Positions 53,736 to 63,600 of a DNA stretch of 64,000 nucleotides are shown piece after piece (positions within the stretch are counted from its first letter, which is position 1; every line of letters starts with the position of its first letter). This DNA comes from Terfezia claveryi (taxonomy: Eukaryota > Ascomycota > Pezizomycetes > Pezizales > Pezizaceae), in the NCBI GenBank assembly GCA_015179025.1, contig WHUX01000161.1, forward strand, positions 59,962-123,961, read 5' to 3'. A program made the translations under genes and the position numbers. Under the pieces are notes generated by a model, which searched no databases, had not been told where the DNA came from, and saw nothing but the letters and a program-made list of their open reading frames with translations.

Positions 53736-54574
53736 AGAGCTGCTCTTATTGTCTTAATGTGCTTGTTTTTAAGCTGTATTCTATATATAGTAGTACTGTC
53801 CGTATAACCAACAAATATCGCACTTTCTGCCCGTGGGAGAAGCTTGCAGCCACTTGGTCTATTTTCCTCGTAGATGTGAGCAAAGCAATGCTGTCCAAAA
53901 GGGTGTAAATGACTAATTGATGGTTTTGCCTTATACAGGGCTTCATAGGGTGTTATCCCTTGGAGATGTGAATGTGGAAGGCGATTCTTCAAATAAACAG
54001 CGGTTGAGCATGCTTCCGCCCACAACCTCTTATCTGAGATATTGGTGAGCATGCCTCTGACCATTGTCTGTATTGTGCGGTTAAAGCGTTCCGCAACACC
54101 ATTCGATTCATGAGAATAAGGTGGTGTCCTTATATGGCGTATGCCTTGTTGTTTGAAGTAAGTATCAACCTTGATATATTCTCCACCGTTATCAGTTAAA
54201 ACAGCCAAAATAGTGGTATTGAACTGCCTTTGGATAAAGGTGATAAAATCAATAATCACTTGGTTTGCATCGGATTTGGCTATTAGATAGTGCATCCATG
54301 CCATGCGGGTAAAATCGTCTATAAACGTGATGTAATAGCGAGAGTTACCATAAGATGCGATAGGCTGCTTGCCACTTAGATCGCTATGTATGAGTTCAAA
54401 TGCCCTAGTAGAGCGAGCATGAGAAAGAGTGAATGGGGTATTATTAGTTGATTTTGACATAATATACGCATTGCATGCGAAGTTGGCGGGTGCCTTAAGT
54501 AAGAGCCCGCCGTCAGCATATGCAGCTGGGTATATATTGGCTGCATGCCCAAATGCATTATGCCAATGAATATA

Positions 54575-55030
54575 TGAAGAAGAGCTCATAAGGTCATTAT
54601 GAGCATTAGAGCTGCTCACAGAGCTTATATGAGGTTGCGAAGTAAGCGAAGAGCTCATAAGGCCGGTATGAGCATTAGAGCTTATAGAGCTTATATGACG
54701 TTGCGAAGTAAGCGAAGAGCTCATAAGGCCGGTATGAGCATTAGAGCTCATAGGGCTTATATGAGGTTGCGAAGTAAGCGAAGAGCTCATAAGGCCGGTA
54801 TGAGCATTAGAGCTCATAGGGCTTATATGAGGTTGCGAAGTAAGCGAAGAGCTCATAAGGCCGGTATGAGCATTAGAGCTCATAGGGCTTATATGAGGTT
54901 GCGAAGTAAGTGAAGAGCTCATAAGGCCGGTATGAGCATTAGAGCTCATAGGGCTTATGTGAGGTTGCGAAGTAAGCGAAGAGCTCATAAGGCCGGTATG
55001 AGCATTAGAGCTCATAGGGCTTATATAAGC
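54575..55030 (-). repeat. 66-bp in-frame minisatellite in Copia-3, about 7 units
   Basis: Unit encodes SNAHTGLMSSSLTSQPHISPM between protease and integrase. Copia-2 has two or three diverged units at 8945-9070 (QTHI.YVSNSQAHIGLM), so the repeat is ancestral to the family and varies in number. Confidence 0.93.
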
Positions 55031-56722
55031 TTGCGAATTCGCAGTTTCTCGCAACCAGGGAAGCTTGTCTCTAATGTCTGCAACTAAGATCGGAGTCTGA
55101 AGATCACTTTTATTGAACATATGAATAACATTATCCCTAGCGACCATAACAACCTTAAACTTAACGACATCCCAGGCAAACAGACTATGACTTAGAGTAG
55201 GCACATATAACATATCCTTTAAGAACAGACGGTTGATTGTGTTGTTGGGTAGAGAGGCATGTATTATCACAGTGCCTTTCCCCTCGACAGGAAGGAGGTT
55301 GTTACCCCCAACCTTCACAACTCCGTGATGCGGGTAGATGTGGTAGAAATAACCTATATCAGATGTCATGTGAGCTATTGCACATGTGTCTAGTTTCCAG
55401 GTGTATATTGTACTAACCTGTGGGTTGGTCTGAATAGATTCAGAGACAAAACCGGAGGGATCGAGTTGTTGAGAGACAAGCGCTTGAGAAATGGAGGCTT
55501 GTGCAACTTGAGCTTCAGAAACGGAGGCTTGCGCAACTTGAGCAACAGCAGCTTGGGGCTGTGCTATTTGTTTCTTACTAGCTTGGTCATGTTTTAGCTT
55601 CCGGCAATCTTGCCAGACATGACCTTTGAATCGATGTCCGTGTCGTTTGCAGTAGGTACAAGACCGAGTGCCTGGATCTGCAGAGGCTTGCGAAGCTTGT
55701 GAAGCTTGCTGGGATTGAGATTTTGTGGCTTGTTGTTGGGATTGCGCAAATTTCTTCCTTATAGCCTTATTCGGGCGACCGTTGGCTAGTAGCACCGTGT
55801 TGGTCTGGTTTCCACTATTGTAGCTAGAGAGTTGGTTATTGATCGCTAGACCTACTAGCCTCTCCTTCAAATCATCATACGAGAGATTTTCCTTAGTAGT
55901 CAGGTTATCTACCACATTGGGGTAGTGAGTGACTAAGGAAGCGAGGAGGTATTCGCGCTTAGCTTCTTCAAGTTCTAGCAAAGTCCTATACACAGCCTTG
56001 AAGCTGCCAGGACGTGCATTCGAGGTCAATTGGTGCAACCGCATCCATCGAATCTCAAAAGTGTCAATGAACTGAGAAATTGATTGCGAGGTATCAAGTG
56101 TGGAAGCAAGCGAATTAAAGGCATGAATCTCATGTACAAAGGACAGCGGGGTATCTTTGTAGTATGTTTTGCGGAGATAATGCCAGATCTTATTTGCAGA
56201 CCTATGCCTACCAATCTGCAGCATGATTTTCTGCGAAACAACTTGAATAAGGAGCAGAAGAGATTCTGTCTCTATATGCTTATGATGTGTTATTTCAGCA
56301 GCTGTTGCTGTGAGCAGAGGAATATAGCCATTGACAACTACTTGTGTAGCTTCTAGAGCGTCAAAGATCATCAGCATCTGTTGTGACCAAAGATCATAGT
56401 TCTTTGCGCCTGCAAGAATTGCTAGCTTTTCTAGCTTAATACTAGACCTGAAGTCCCGATGGACAGGAATAGGTACTGCCGCTTGCGGTGCTTGTGCAGC
56501 AAGCGCTAAAGCCGGTTGAACTTGGGGTGGTGTAGCTTCAGGAGCTAGAGGATGTGGTTGTGGAATAGCTAGAGGTTGTGGTTGTGAGAGTACAACAGTT
56601 TCGAGGATTTCTTCTTCGCTATCAGGCTGATTTTGGTGAACTCTCGAATGGGTTCGTGGTTGCCTTGATGGTCCTGCTTCGGGAGACATGTTGTGCTTGT
56701 TCGTAGAGAGTCAAAGCGTAGA

Positions 56723-56734
56723 GGGCTCAGAACC
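56723..56734 (-). other. Copia-3 primer-binding site, tRNA half
   Basis: Minus strand GGTTCTGAGCCC directly after the 5' LTR. The initiator tRNA-Met form seen in the other elements is GGTTATGAGCCC; here A is C, which changes the matching anticodon. Either a point mutation or another tRNA. Confidence 0.65.
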
Positions 56735-57263
56735 TTTAAGAGATAAAGGAGGGAGGTATAGGCAGCAGTGAGATCCAAAAGTCCACTGAAGGATAATACG
56801 AATGAGCGAAGTGAGATTGTCACGTAGAGAAGAGTATAGAGATGTATTGCAGTGAAGAGATGCGTTGTGATGTGATTGTTCTCATCAATCCAACAGGAAA
56901 CGAACGAGATATATATACATGAATGAACGTACATAAGAAAGTGAAGAAGAAGAAGGACATATGAGTAGCACGCAATGCCTGTGAAGGCCGAAGCACGTAA
57001 TGCCTGTGAAGGCCGATGCTTGCCATATGATCTGCAGGCCAGAGCACGCAATGCCTGTGAAGGCCGAAGCACGCAATGCCTGAGAAGGCCGTTGCTTGCC
57101 ATAAAGATCTGCAGGCCAGAGCACGCAATGCCTGTGAAGGCCGAAGCACGCAATGCCTGAGAAGGCCGTTGCTTGCCATAAGATCTGCAGGCCGAAGGTC
57201 GCTGCGTGTGGAATAGCAAGGCATGGGCGGAATGAATGAATGTACGGCATTCAATCACTAACA
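56735..57263 (-). repeat. Copia-3 5' LTR
   Basis: 529 bp, about 99% identical by eye to 50661-51189. Confidence 0.93.
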
Positions 57264-57400
57264 GATATCACCGAAGCCACTATTTTTCAGCTGAACGCAA
57301 GAGTCATACAATTGCATACGCAATCATCTTACGTTCGTACATACGCAATCATTATTATTAATCATTTGCGTATGTTGGGTTGAGTCAAACTCTGGTTGCC
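57264..57400 (+). pseudogene. Coiled-coil gene, part 3
   Basis: Reads DITEATIFQLNARVIQLHTQS after one GATAT, in frame with INQNT at 50640-50655. Ends within about 40 codons (stop near 57379). Confidence 0.4.
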
Positions 57401-57747
57401 ACCCGGTTGTCAGTCGTCGCAGGACCGCTACTCGCCATCCTTGCATTTCCTTGATTTTCATTGGCCGATTAACACATCCCTGCACTTGTCTTTTACCCTG
57501 AGTTTCCATGTATATAGACACTACTCCGGACCTGTATTTTCGTCAATTTAAGCAAGTCTTCAATTCGCCTCGTTCTCACTTGCATTGTTCTTCTCCTAGT
57601 TCTATTATCCACTTCGCGTTTTACCACCCGCTGTAGTAGGTTTATTACTAGAGATCTGCTCGCACCCGTGCTCACTGCCGTTGCCGCCGCCGCCTTGCTA
57701 GAACTACTTCCGCTGCCTAACAAGATATCTCCACATATCTTTTGTTA
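57401..57747 (+). repeat. Probable 5' LTR of Copia-5
   Basis: No gene recognised. It is followed by a tRNA-half primer site and a Copia gag, so its right end (TTTTGTTA at 57740-57747) should be an LTR end. Left boundary unknown. No second copy in the window. Confidence 0.4.
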
Positions 57748-57762
57748 GGTTATGAGCCCGGC
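57748..57762 (+). other. Copia-5 primer-binding site
   Basis: GGTTATGAGCCCGGC, complementary to the anticodon arm of initiator tRNA-Met. Confidence 0.7.
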
Positions 57763-57871
57763 TTGACGCCTGGTTCTACTGAAGCCCTTTCCACACGAAC
57801 GAACGAACGAATGAACGAACGAATTTAATTAATCTTAATTGATTAATTCCTCCAGCACTTTTCCTCCCACA

Positions 57872-58657
57872 ATGGCAGAATCATCATCAACCTCTAGCTT
57901 CGCACAAGATGCTGCAATTGCTGCTGCTGTTGCTGCTGCTCTCCACCAAATGGGAATTACCTCTACTCTATCTGCAACTCCCTGCTGGGAACCTGGTTCA
58001 CTCAAAATTCAATCTCCTACTCTCCTCTGCACTGATAATTATGCACTCTGGCGGCTTGAAGCCCAGATTCATCTTAACAATGCTGGAGTATAGACAGTTG
58101 TCAATGGCTCTGAAGCTCAACCAACAGTGGATGACCCCCATGACAACTGGAAGAGAAAAAATAACCAGGCACGAGCTTTGTTAATTCAACTCATTACAGA
58201 TGAGTATAAGGGAATTGTTGGTAATCATGAATCCTCTAAGGAAGCCTGGGATCTACTGGAAAATACTCTTGATCATAAGAGTGTTACTTCAACAATCCAT
58301 CCTGTCTCTGCAATCTTCAATTTTAAGAAGGATCTATCTACTTCCTGGAATGAACATATTGCTCAGTTTGAAACTCGCTTTACAACTGTCACTACCAAGC
58401 TATCCACTATTACTTCAACAGACAAAGAATGGCAACACGGTCTAAAGCAATCATTTACTGATCAAGAGTTCAAACCTCATCTTCTCCTTTGCACCCTTCC
58501 AGCTTCCTATAATACTGTTGTTGAAAACTTGCGCTCCAAATCTGATCTCACCTATAGTGAAACTCGCACTCGAATCTTGGAACTCTCTTCTGAGTCTATA
58601 ACTGATGGTGGTGCATTACTTAGCCATCAGAAGAATATACAAAAGAAGAAGTCTTAA
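57872..58657 (+). pseudogene. Copia-5 gag (UBN2 type), one stop
   Basis: ATG 57872 after a (CGAA)n-like tract (57796-57823). Ala-rich start, PGSLKIQSPTLLCTDNYALWRLEAQIHL (gag N-terminal block), one TAG at 58091-58093 (GV(stop)TVV, TGG before), then DHKSVTSTIHPVSAIFNFKKDLSTSWNEHIAQFETRF, LLLCTLPASYNTVVENLRSKSDLTYSETRTRILELSSE, ending at TAA 58655. A zinc motif CSYCWKRNLPSKNHKHNEC follows in another frame (58722-58780) and is cut by a hAT-like MITE. Confidence 0.85.
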
Positions 58658-58779
58658 GATAAGAGAGCTAGTAGCAAGCCAACTACAGCAACTCGGCCAG
58701 GCATTCCTCCCTCTAATGAATGCTCATACTGCTGGAAACGCAACCTTCCTTCTAAGAACCATAAGCATAATGAATGCTG

Positions 58780-59388
58780 TAGGCCTGGGCTCGAGACGTC
58801 TCGAGACAGTTCGGTAAAAGTCTCGAGAAAGTCTCGAGACTTTTTGTGAAAATTTTTCAGTGGCTGCGAAGATCTTTTCATGGGTTGCGGCAATCAGTTT
58901 AGCAGCCTATGATAGCCTTCGCTTGTAAATATGTGTTATTATTATTCGGTACTTAAAGGTAGAGATTCCTTCTTCTCTATTTCCGTTCATTATACTCTTT
59001 CTCCGCTCATTATCTGCACTTCCTGTACTGCATCAACAATCATCAGAATAAATTTCCGTGTCGCCTGCTCATACTCCAGATGATTTTAGAGCGAGGTTTG
59101 GCAGAAAAGGGTACACCTGTAGAACAGGAAATTGACGTCGAAACAGGAAATTGACGTCGAAGGCGAAGATGATGATGATTGATAATAACTAGGTAGCTAG
59201 CTAGCAAGTTCGAATATAATTATGATTGTGTTGGCTTGTGCTCGATATCCAAAAGTCTCGAGACTTACGAGACTGTCTCGAGACTTGGTCCGTACCGTCT
59301 CGAGACGTCTCGAGACCAGCCTGGTAAATGACGAGACGTCTCGAGACCTTGCCCCGTCTTGTCTCGAGACGTCTCGTGCCCAGGCCTA
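58780..59388. mobile_element. hAT-like MITE 2, 609 bp, CTCGAGAC-rich
   Basis: Ends TAGGCCTGGGC(T/A)CGAGACG at both sides, inverted. Subterminal regions packed with GTCTCGAGAC and ACGTCTCGAGACGT palindromes (58788-58845, 59255-59385). No transposase ORF. Flanks GAATGCTG and GTCAAAAA do not match, so no target duplication is visible, and Copia-5 sequence between the gag zinc motif and protease end is missing. Confidence 0.85.
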
Positions 59389-59690
59389 GTCAAAAAGTTC
59401 CTCTATCTCTTAGTGATGTTTTGTATATTCCAGTTTAGTCTTATACATCTTTAGTTTCTTGGAAATATATTGCTAGGAAATGTTAGATAGTTGGAGAAGA
59501 TAATTGGATTACTATTAGTTTGAAGAATGGGACGCATCTATTTATAGCTCAATCTACTGGTTCAAATTTATATGAACTACTAGCTCTACTTCTGTTTAGT
59601 TTTAGTATGAAGCTCTTAGATATAGCTCTCCATAGTCATGGTTTCATGCTATTGAATGGTATTTAGATGGTAACCTCATCAACAAGAAAA
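59389..59690 (+). pseudogene. Copia-5 protease end and pre-integrase fragment
   Basis: LSDVLYIPV(stop)SYTSLVSW, DNWITISLKNGTHLFIAQSTGSNLYEL and LDIALHSHGF are the usual blocks between protease and integrase of Copia. Stops are TAG-type. Sequence ends near 59690. Confidence 0.7.
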
Positions 59691-59697
59691 TTATTTG

Positions 59698-59735
59698 CGT
59701 CCTGTGCGTCTGACGCATAGGGCGCACAGGACGAA
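59698..59735. other. Hairpin with 11-bp stem
   Basis: CGTCCTGTGCG and CGCACAGGACG separated by about 14 bp. Sits at the switch from AT-rich Copia-5 to a GC-rich stretch. Confidence 0.8.
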
Positions 59736-59762
59736 AACTCAAAATCAGGAGTCCATAGCAAC

Positions 59763-60095
59763 TTGCTCGTGCGTCCGGACGCACGAGCACCTTGTTATCG
59801 CGCCTGGGACGCCACGCTAATTGAGCTGCATCCCGACGCGCTTGGGTACCGTATCAACGTCCTGAACGTCATTGCTATCCTCGTTAGTTATAGGGACGTG
59901 GGCGTTGTTCTGGCCTTCTTCTGGGTCGCACTATATGTTCCTTTTCCCGTCTCCAGGGCTGTAGGTTTAACTTCTGGCGTTGGTAATCCAGAGCCCACAA
60001 CCGCCCTCGTCCACAATTCATACCCGCTCAGGGCTTGCATCTGCGACGTTCTAACACCAGCCAGCTACGTAGCTGCTATGGCAGCCATTGAATAA
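59763..60095 (+). CDS. Hypothetical ORF, 110 codons
   Basis: GC-rich open frame: ARAPCYRAWDATLIELHP, a hydrophobic VLNVIAILVSYRDVGVVLAFFWVALYV (possible membrane segment), then PEPTTALVHNSYPL. No family recognised. Could be chance in GC-rich DNA. Confidence 0.2.
   Translation: MLVRPDARAPCYRAWDATLIELHPDALGYRINVLNVIAILVSYRDVGVVLAFFWVALYVPFPVSRAVGLTSGVGNPEPTTALVHNSYPLRACICDVLTPASYVAAMAAIE
59764..59789. other. Perfect 26-bp palindrome
   Basis: Each base pairs with its mirror across the centre 59776/59777; half-site TGCTCGTGCGTCC. Could be an end or target structure of a mobile element or a dimeric protein site. Confidence 0.85.
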
Positions 60096-60168
60096 GCGGA
60101 AATATCCATTGTATTCGCTAATTATTAATTATGTACACAGAAGTATTAAGCAATATATTTATACATAG

Positions 60169-60380
60169 AACACGCTCGCTCCTGCACTCGCCCCTACAAT
60201 CGCTCTAACACTTGCTCCTACAATCGCTCTAACACTCGCTCTAACACTCGCTCTAACTCTCGCTCTTCTACTCGCTCTAATACTCGCTCTAATACTCGCT
60301 CCTATACTCGCTCTAATACTCGCTACTATAATCGCTCCAACACTCGCTCCTACTATCGCTCTAATACTCGCTATAATATG
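60169..60380 (+). repeat. 12-bp minisatellite (TACTCGCTCTAA)
   Basis: About 17 units with variation (CACTCGCTCCTA, CAATCGCTCTAA). The same unit appears in short form at 60882-60932 and, inverted, at 61626-61676. Confidence 0.88.
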
Positions 60381-60771
60381 CGGGGAAATGTTTGATAAAG
60401 AGCGAAGGGAAAAAGCGCGGGAAAGGGGAATATATATACAGAAAAACCATTGTTGCCAAGGCCGACAATATAGACTTTCCGAAGACAATGAGATAGCGGA
60501 TAATAAGAGAAGTGGTATGGCAGTGATCAACCCAGCTCAGCCCACTGTTGCACCCGGGTGCCATACTACCTAATGCCTGACCTGGTAATAGTCATATTGG
60601 GCAATCGTAGTCGTGGCACTGTGATATGTGCGGAGCTCCTGCTGTTTCGTAGGAATTCATGCATTCGCTGCTTATATATATGTATGCGAGTAACTCATAC
60701 TTTCGAGGCTTATATATATATGTGCGCGAAACTCATGCTTTCGAGGCTTATATATATATGTGCGCGAAACC
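60381..60771 (+). repeat. Diverged direct copy of the inverted-repeat arm
   Basis: Shares GCCAAGGCCGACAATATAGA, CTTTCCGAAGACAATGAGAT, GACCTGG.AATAGTCATATTG and GGCACTGTGATATGTG with the arm at 60940-61140. Then ~44-bp units with GCGAAACTCATGCTTTCGAGG. Confidence 0.8.
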
Positions 60772-61767
60772 CATGCTTTCGAGGCTTATATATATATATA
60801 TATGCGAGAAACTCATGATTTCGGGCCTCTATATGTATATATGCATGAAATTCATGCTTTCGGGCCCTATATGATAATACTCACTCTAATACTCGCTCTA
60901 ATACTCACTCCAATACTCGCTCTTATACCGAAAACAATAGTGGCCAAGCCCGATTGCCAAGGCCGACAATATAGACTTTCCGAAGACAATGAGATAACAA
61001 GAGAAGTGGCATGACAGTGCTCAGCCCCGCTCAGCCCACTGTCGCGCGCGGGTGCCTAGTCTCGTGCCCGCGACTCAATGCCTGACCTGGGAATAGTCAT
61101 ATTGGGCAATCGTAGTCGTGGTACTGTGATATGTGTGGAGTTCATGCTTTATGATATGTATCGCATGAAGTCATACCTTCGCGGCCTATATATATATATC
61201 CAAGAAACTCATGCATTCGAAGCTTATGTATATATAGGCGAATTCCATGCATATCTAGAGACTGCGAAAGCATGAATTCCATGTATATATATCTATGAGC
61301 CTCGAAAGCATGATTTCACGCAGATACATACAGTGGCCTCAAGAGCATGAGTTCTCGCATACATACCTATATATAAGCCGCGAAAGCATGAATTCCTACG
61401 AAACAGCAGGAGCTCCGCACATATCACAGTGCCACGACTACGATTGCCCAATATGACTATTCCCAGGTCAGGCATTGAGTCGCGGGCACGAGACTAGGCA
61501 CCCGCGCGTGACAGTGGGCTGAGCGGGGCTGAGCACTGTCATGCCACTTCTCTTGTTATCTCATTGTCTTCGGAAAGTCTATATTGTCGGCCTTGGCAAT
61601 CGGGCTTGGCCACTATTGTTTTCGGTATAAGAGCGAGTATTGGAGTGAGTATTAGAGCGAGTATTAGAGTGAGTATTATCATATAGGGCCCGAAAGCATG
61701 AATTTCATGCATATATACATATAGAGGCCCGAAAGCATGAGTTTCTCGCATATATATATATAAGTCT
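60772..61767. repeat. Near-perfect inverted repeat, arms about 380 bp
   Basis: 60772-61150 and 61385-61767 are reverse complements with only a handful of differences by eye (for example TCGCGCGCGGG against TCACGCGCGGG). The 234-bp loop continues an imperfect inverted repeat around 61265 (GCGAATTCCATGCATAT / CATGAATTCCATG). Transcription would give a long hairpin RNA. Confidence 0.88.
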
Positions 61768-62140
61768 CAAAGCATGAGTTTCTCGCATATATATCAATAA
61801 GCCCCAAAAGCATGAGTTTCTCGCATATATATCATTAAGCCCCAAAAGCATGAGTTTCTCACATGAACAGGCCCGCACATCGTCCATGCTTCCTATTACC
61901 CACTCCGGTAATCTCACGGCTGGCGGGCTTGTGTGGCCTGAAACATGCATGTGCTGATCTGTCACACCAGCGTGCGCCAATCTGCCTTCCCACCAATCAC
62001 ACATATTTCCCGGCCGCGTCAACCAACACATATTTCCAGGCTGCGTGAACCAACATAACACGAGAGCACGTGCGCCCCCTCTTTTCACAACTATGACACA
62101 TAACTCAACTAGCCGGCAGTCGGCGGAAGGTCAAGCAGGC
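61768..62140. other. ~44-bp repeat tail, then no gene
   Basis: Units AAGCATGAGTTTCTCGCATATATATC (three, 61767-61862). After that a GC-balanced stretch with CACATATTTCC(C/A)GGC(C/T)GCGT doubled (61998-62050). Confidence 0.55.
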
Positions 62141-62149
62141 AGCGCTGAG

Positions 62150-62728
62150 GTTAGGACTCCCCCAGTGCCCTCTCGAGATATCCCCCATCTATATGCGCAG
62201 ATATAGCTAGGTACGTGGACTCGCCAGCAAATCCGCGAACTCTATGGGAACGCTTAGCTAATTGCTCTTAGGACCCCGCAAGTGCACTCCCGAGATATCC
62301 CCCATCCATATGCGCAGAAATAGCTAGGTACGTGAACTGGCCAGAAAACCAGCGGACTCTATGTGCAGGCATAGCTAATTGCTCTTAGGACGCTCCCGAG
62401 ATATCCCAAATGTACATGCGCGGACACAGGCATAGCTAGGTATGTGAACTCGCCAGAAAACCAGCAGACTCTGTGTGAAGGCATAGCTAATTGTTCTTAG
62501 GACCCCGCAAGTGCACTTCCCATATATCCCCCATCTATGTGCAGAAATAGCTAGGTACGTGGACTCACAAGCAAACCACTCTATGTGAAGGCATACCTAG
62601 CTAATTGCTCTTAGGACCCCGCAAGTGCACTCCCGAGATATCCCCAATCTATATGCGCAGACACAGCTAGGTACGTGGACTCGCCAGCAAATCCGCGAAC
62701 TCTATAGGTACGTCTAGCTAATTGCTCT
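62150..62728 (+). repeat. ~105-123-bp tandem repeat, 5 units
   Basis: Units contain GAGATATCCCCCATCTATATG, ATAGCTAGGTACGTGGACTC and CTAATTGCTCTTAGGACCCC. Landmark near 62175, 62294, 62398, 62521 and 62635; length varies by small deletions. Confidence 0.9.
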
Positions 62729-63600
62729 ACTACTAGGCGTTGCTCGTGGCTATACCAGCCAGCGATTGGCTGACCCTGGACAGGTACAGTCTCGATGTAT
62801 CAGCGAGGGCGGTAACTACTTTGCAGACGGCTCAGGTCAGGGAACCGCTGGGATTGTGGGAAGCATATGCGCATGAGAGAGTTCTAGTAGTATCCATTAT
62901 GGAATGGTTCGGTGGAAGGGCATTTCTGGCTCAGCGGTGTATATAGAAGCTCAAGTGTACGTAGTGCATGCAATGTATAGCTCCCCCTGGCTGCCTTTGC
63001 CTGGCTGCTATCACCATCATTCTCCGCGTGCGCCAAGTGGAGTTGACATGTTGCCTGTCAGGTAGTTGTGCCAGGGCGCTGACCTGCGTTGCAGAGGCAT
63101 ACTGCGCTCTTATAGCACCTGGACATGGCACGACCATGGATTGGCGCCTGGGGGCAGAAACAGAAAACGACTTGAGGGCGCGGATGCACAAGATAGGGCG
63201 CCAGGGCGCTGCTGCACAACGCTGGACCCTAGGGCGCAGAGCCCCACAGTACAGCGTCATGGATGGATCACGTCAACAAGTGGCCGTCACGGCGCATACA
63301 GCGACCAGGCGTCCAAGGGGTTGGTAGAGTCCGTCAGGAAGGCAAGAGGGGCGTTGAGGCGATCGTGATGCAGGGAGTAGACGTTAGGGCGACAACGGCC
63401 ACAGGGTGTCAGGGGCGGGATAAGTATTGGTGGGGCGCCCTGGGGCTAGGAAGCATTATGGCGGGCCACTGCGGGAAGTAGACGTTAGGGTGACAACGGC
63501 CACAGGGCGTCAGGGGCGGGACAAGTATTGGTGGTTTACATCAGGGCGCGCTATGGGGCGTTGCGGCGAGGAAAATTCGTTCGTGATGTATATAATATTT
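62729..63600 (+). other. GC-rich island, no gene recognised
   Basis: Frames open for up to 119 codons on both strands, but none shows a domain. A 103-bp tandem duplication lies at 63376-63535 (GTAGACGTTAGGG(C/T)GACAACG twice). Ends abruptly at about 63575 in AT-rich DNA. Confidence 0.4.

Larger units (their letters stand above)
51341..56689 (-). pseudogene. Copia-3 gag-pol polyprotein, two nonsense changes
   Basis: About 1780 codons in one frame. Gag (UBN2 type) 56440-55800. Zinc motif CTYCKRHGHRFKGHVWQDC 55660-55605. Protease LDTCAIAHMTSDIGYF near 55395 (DTC for DTG). A 22-residue repeat follows (54575-55030). Integrase: HWHNAFGHA...CNAYI (fourth ligand Cys is Tyr), LIHSDLSGK, VLTDNGGEY, SHESNGVAERFNR (54560-54070). 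A 12-residue repeat (53060-53735). RT: GSKWVYKIKRDAAGN, LDIKGAFLYGYLNEEV, YVDDITIFGSS (52240). RNase H: GFSDADYAGDRSDRKST, VEAEYIALS, DNLADLCTKP (51790-51370). Stops: TAA after LRPR (53016, CAA) and TAG in ICSN(stop)PKP (52541, TGG). Confidence 0.95.
50661..57263 (-). mobile_element. Copia-3: near-complete Ty1/Copia element, 6603 bp
   Basis: Two 529-bp LTRs with about 5 differences by eye, target duplication GATAT (50656-50660, 57264-57268). One continuous minus-strand reading frame from 56689 to 51341 is broken only by two nonsense transitions. Purine tract CTGAGGAGGGC at 51190-51200 and primer site at 56723-56734. The youngest large element in the window. Confidence 0.97.

Noticed and set aside
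53034..53757. Open frames of more than 230 codons on both strands over the 36-bp array
   Set aside because: They arise because a 36-bp unit without stops leaves several frames open. The frame continuous with Copia integrase and RT is the real one.
57493..57723. Minus-strand frame with Ala/Ser-rich start and Arg-rich middle
   Set aside because: Lies in the region that should be the Copia-5 LTR; no domain and no support for an independent gene.
60159..60530. Minus-strand frame of 123 codons with ASIRASIGAS repeats
   Set aside because: Translation of the 12-bp minisatellite; no conserved start or domain.
60558..61275. Frames rich in Tyr/Ile over the ~44-bp TATATA units
   Set aside because: Low-complexity translation of a non-coding repeat, equally open on the inverted arm.
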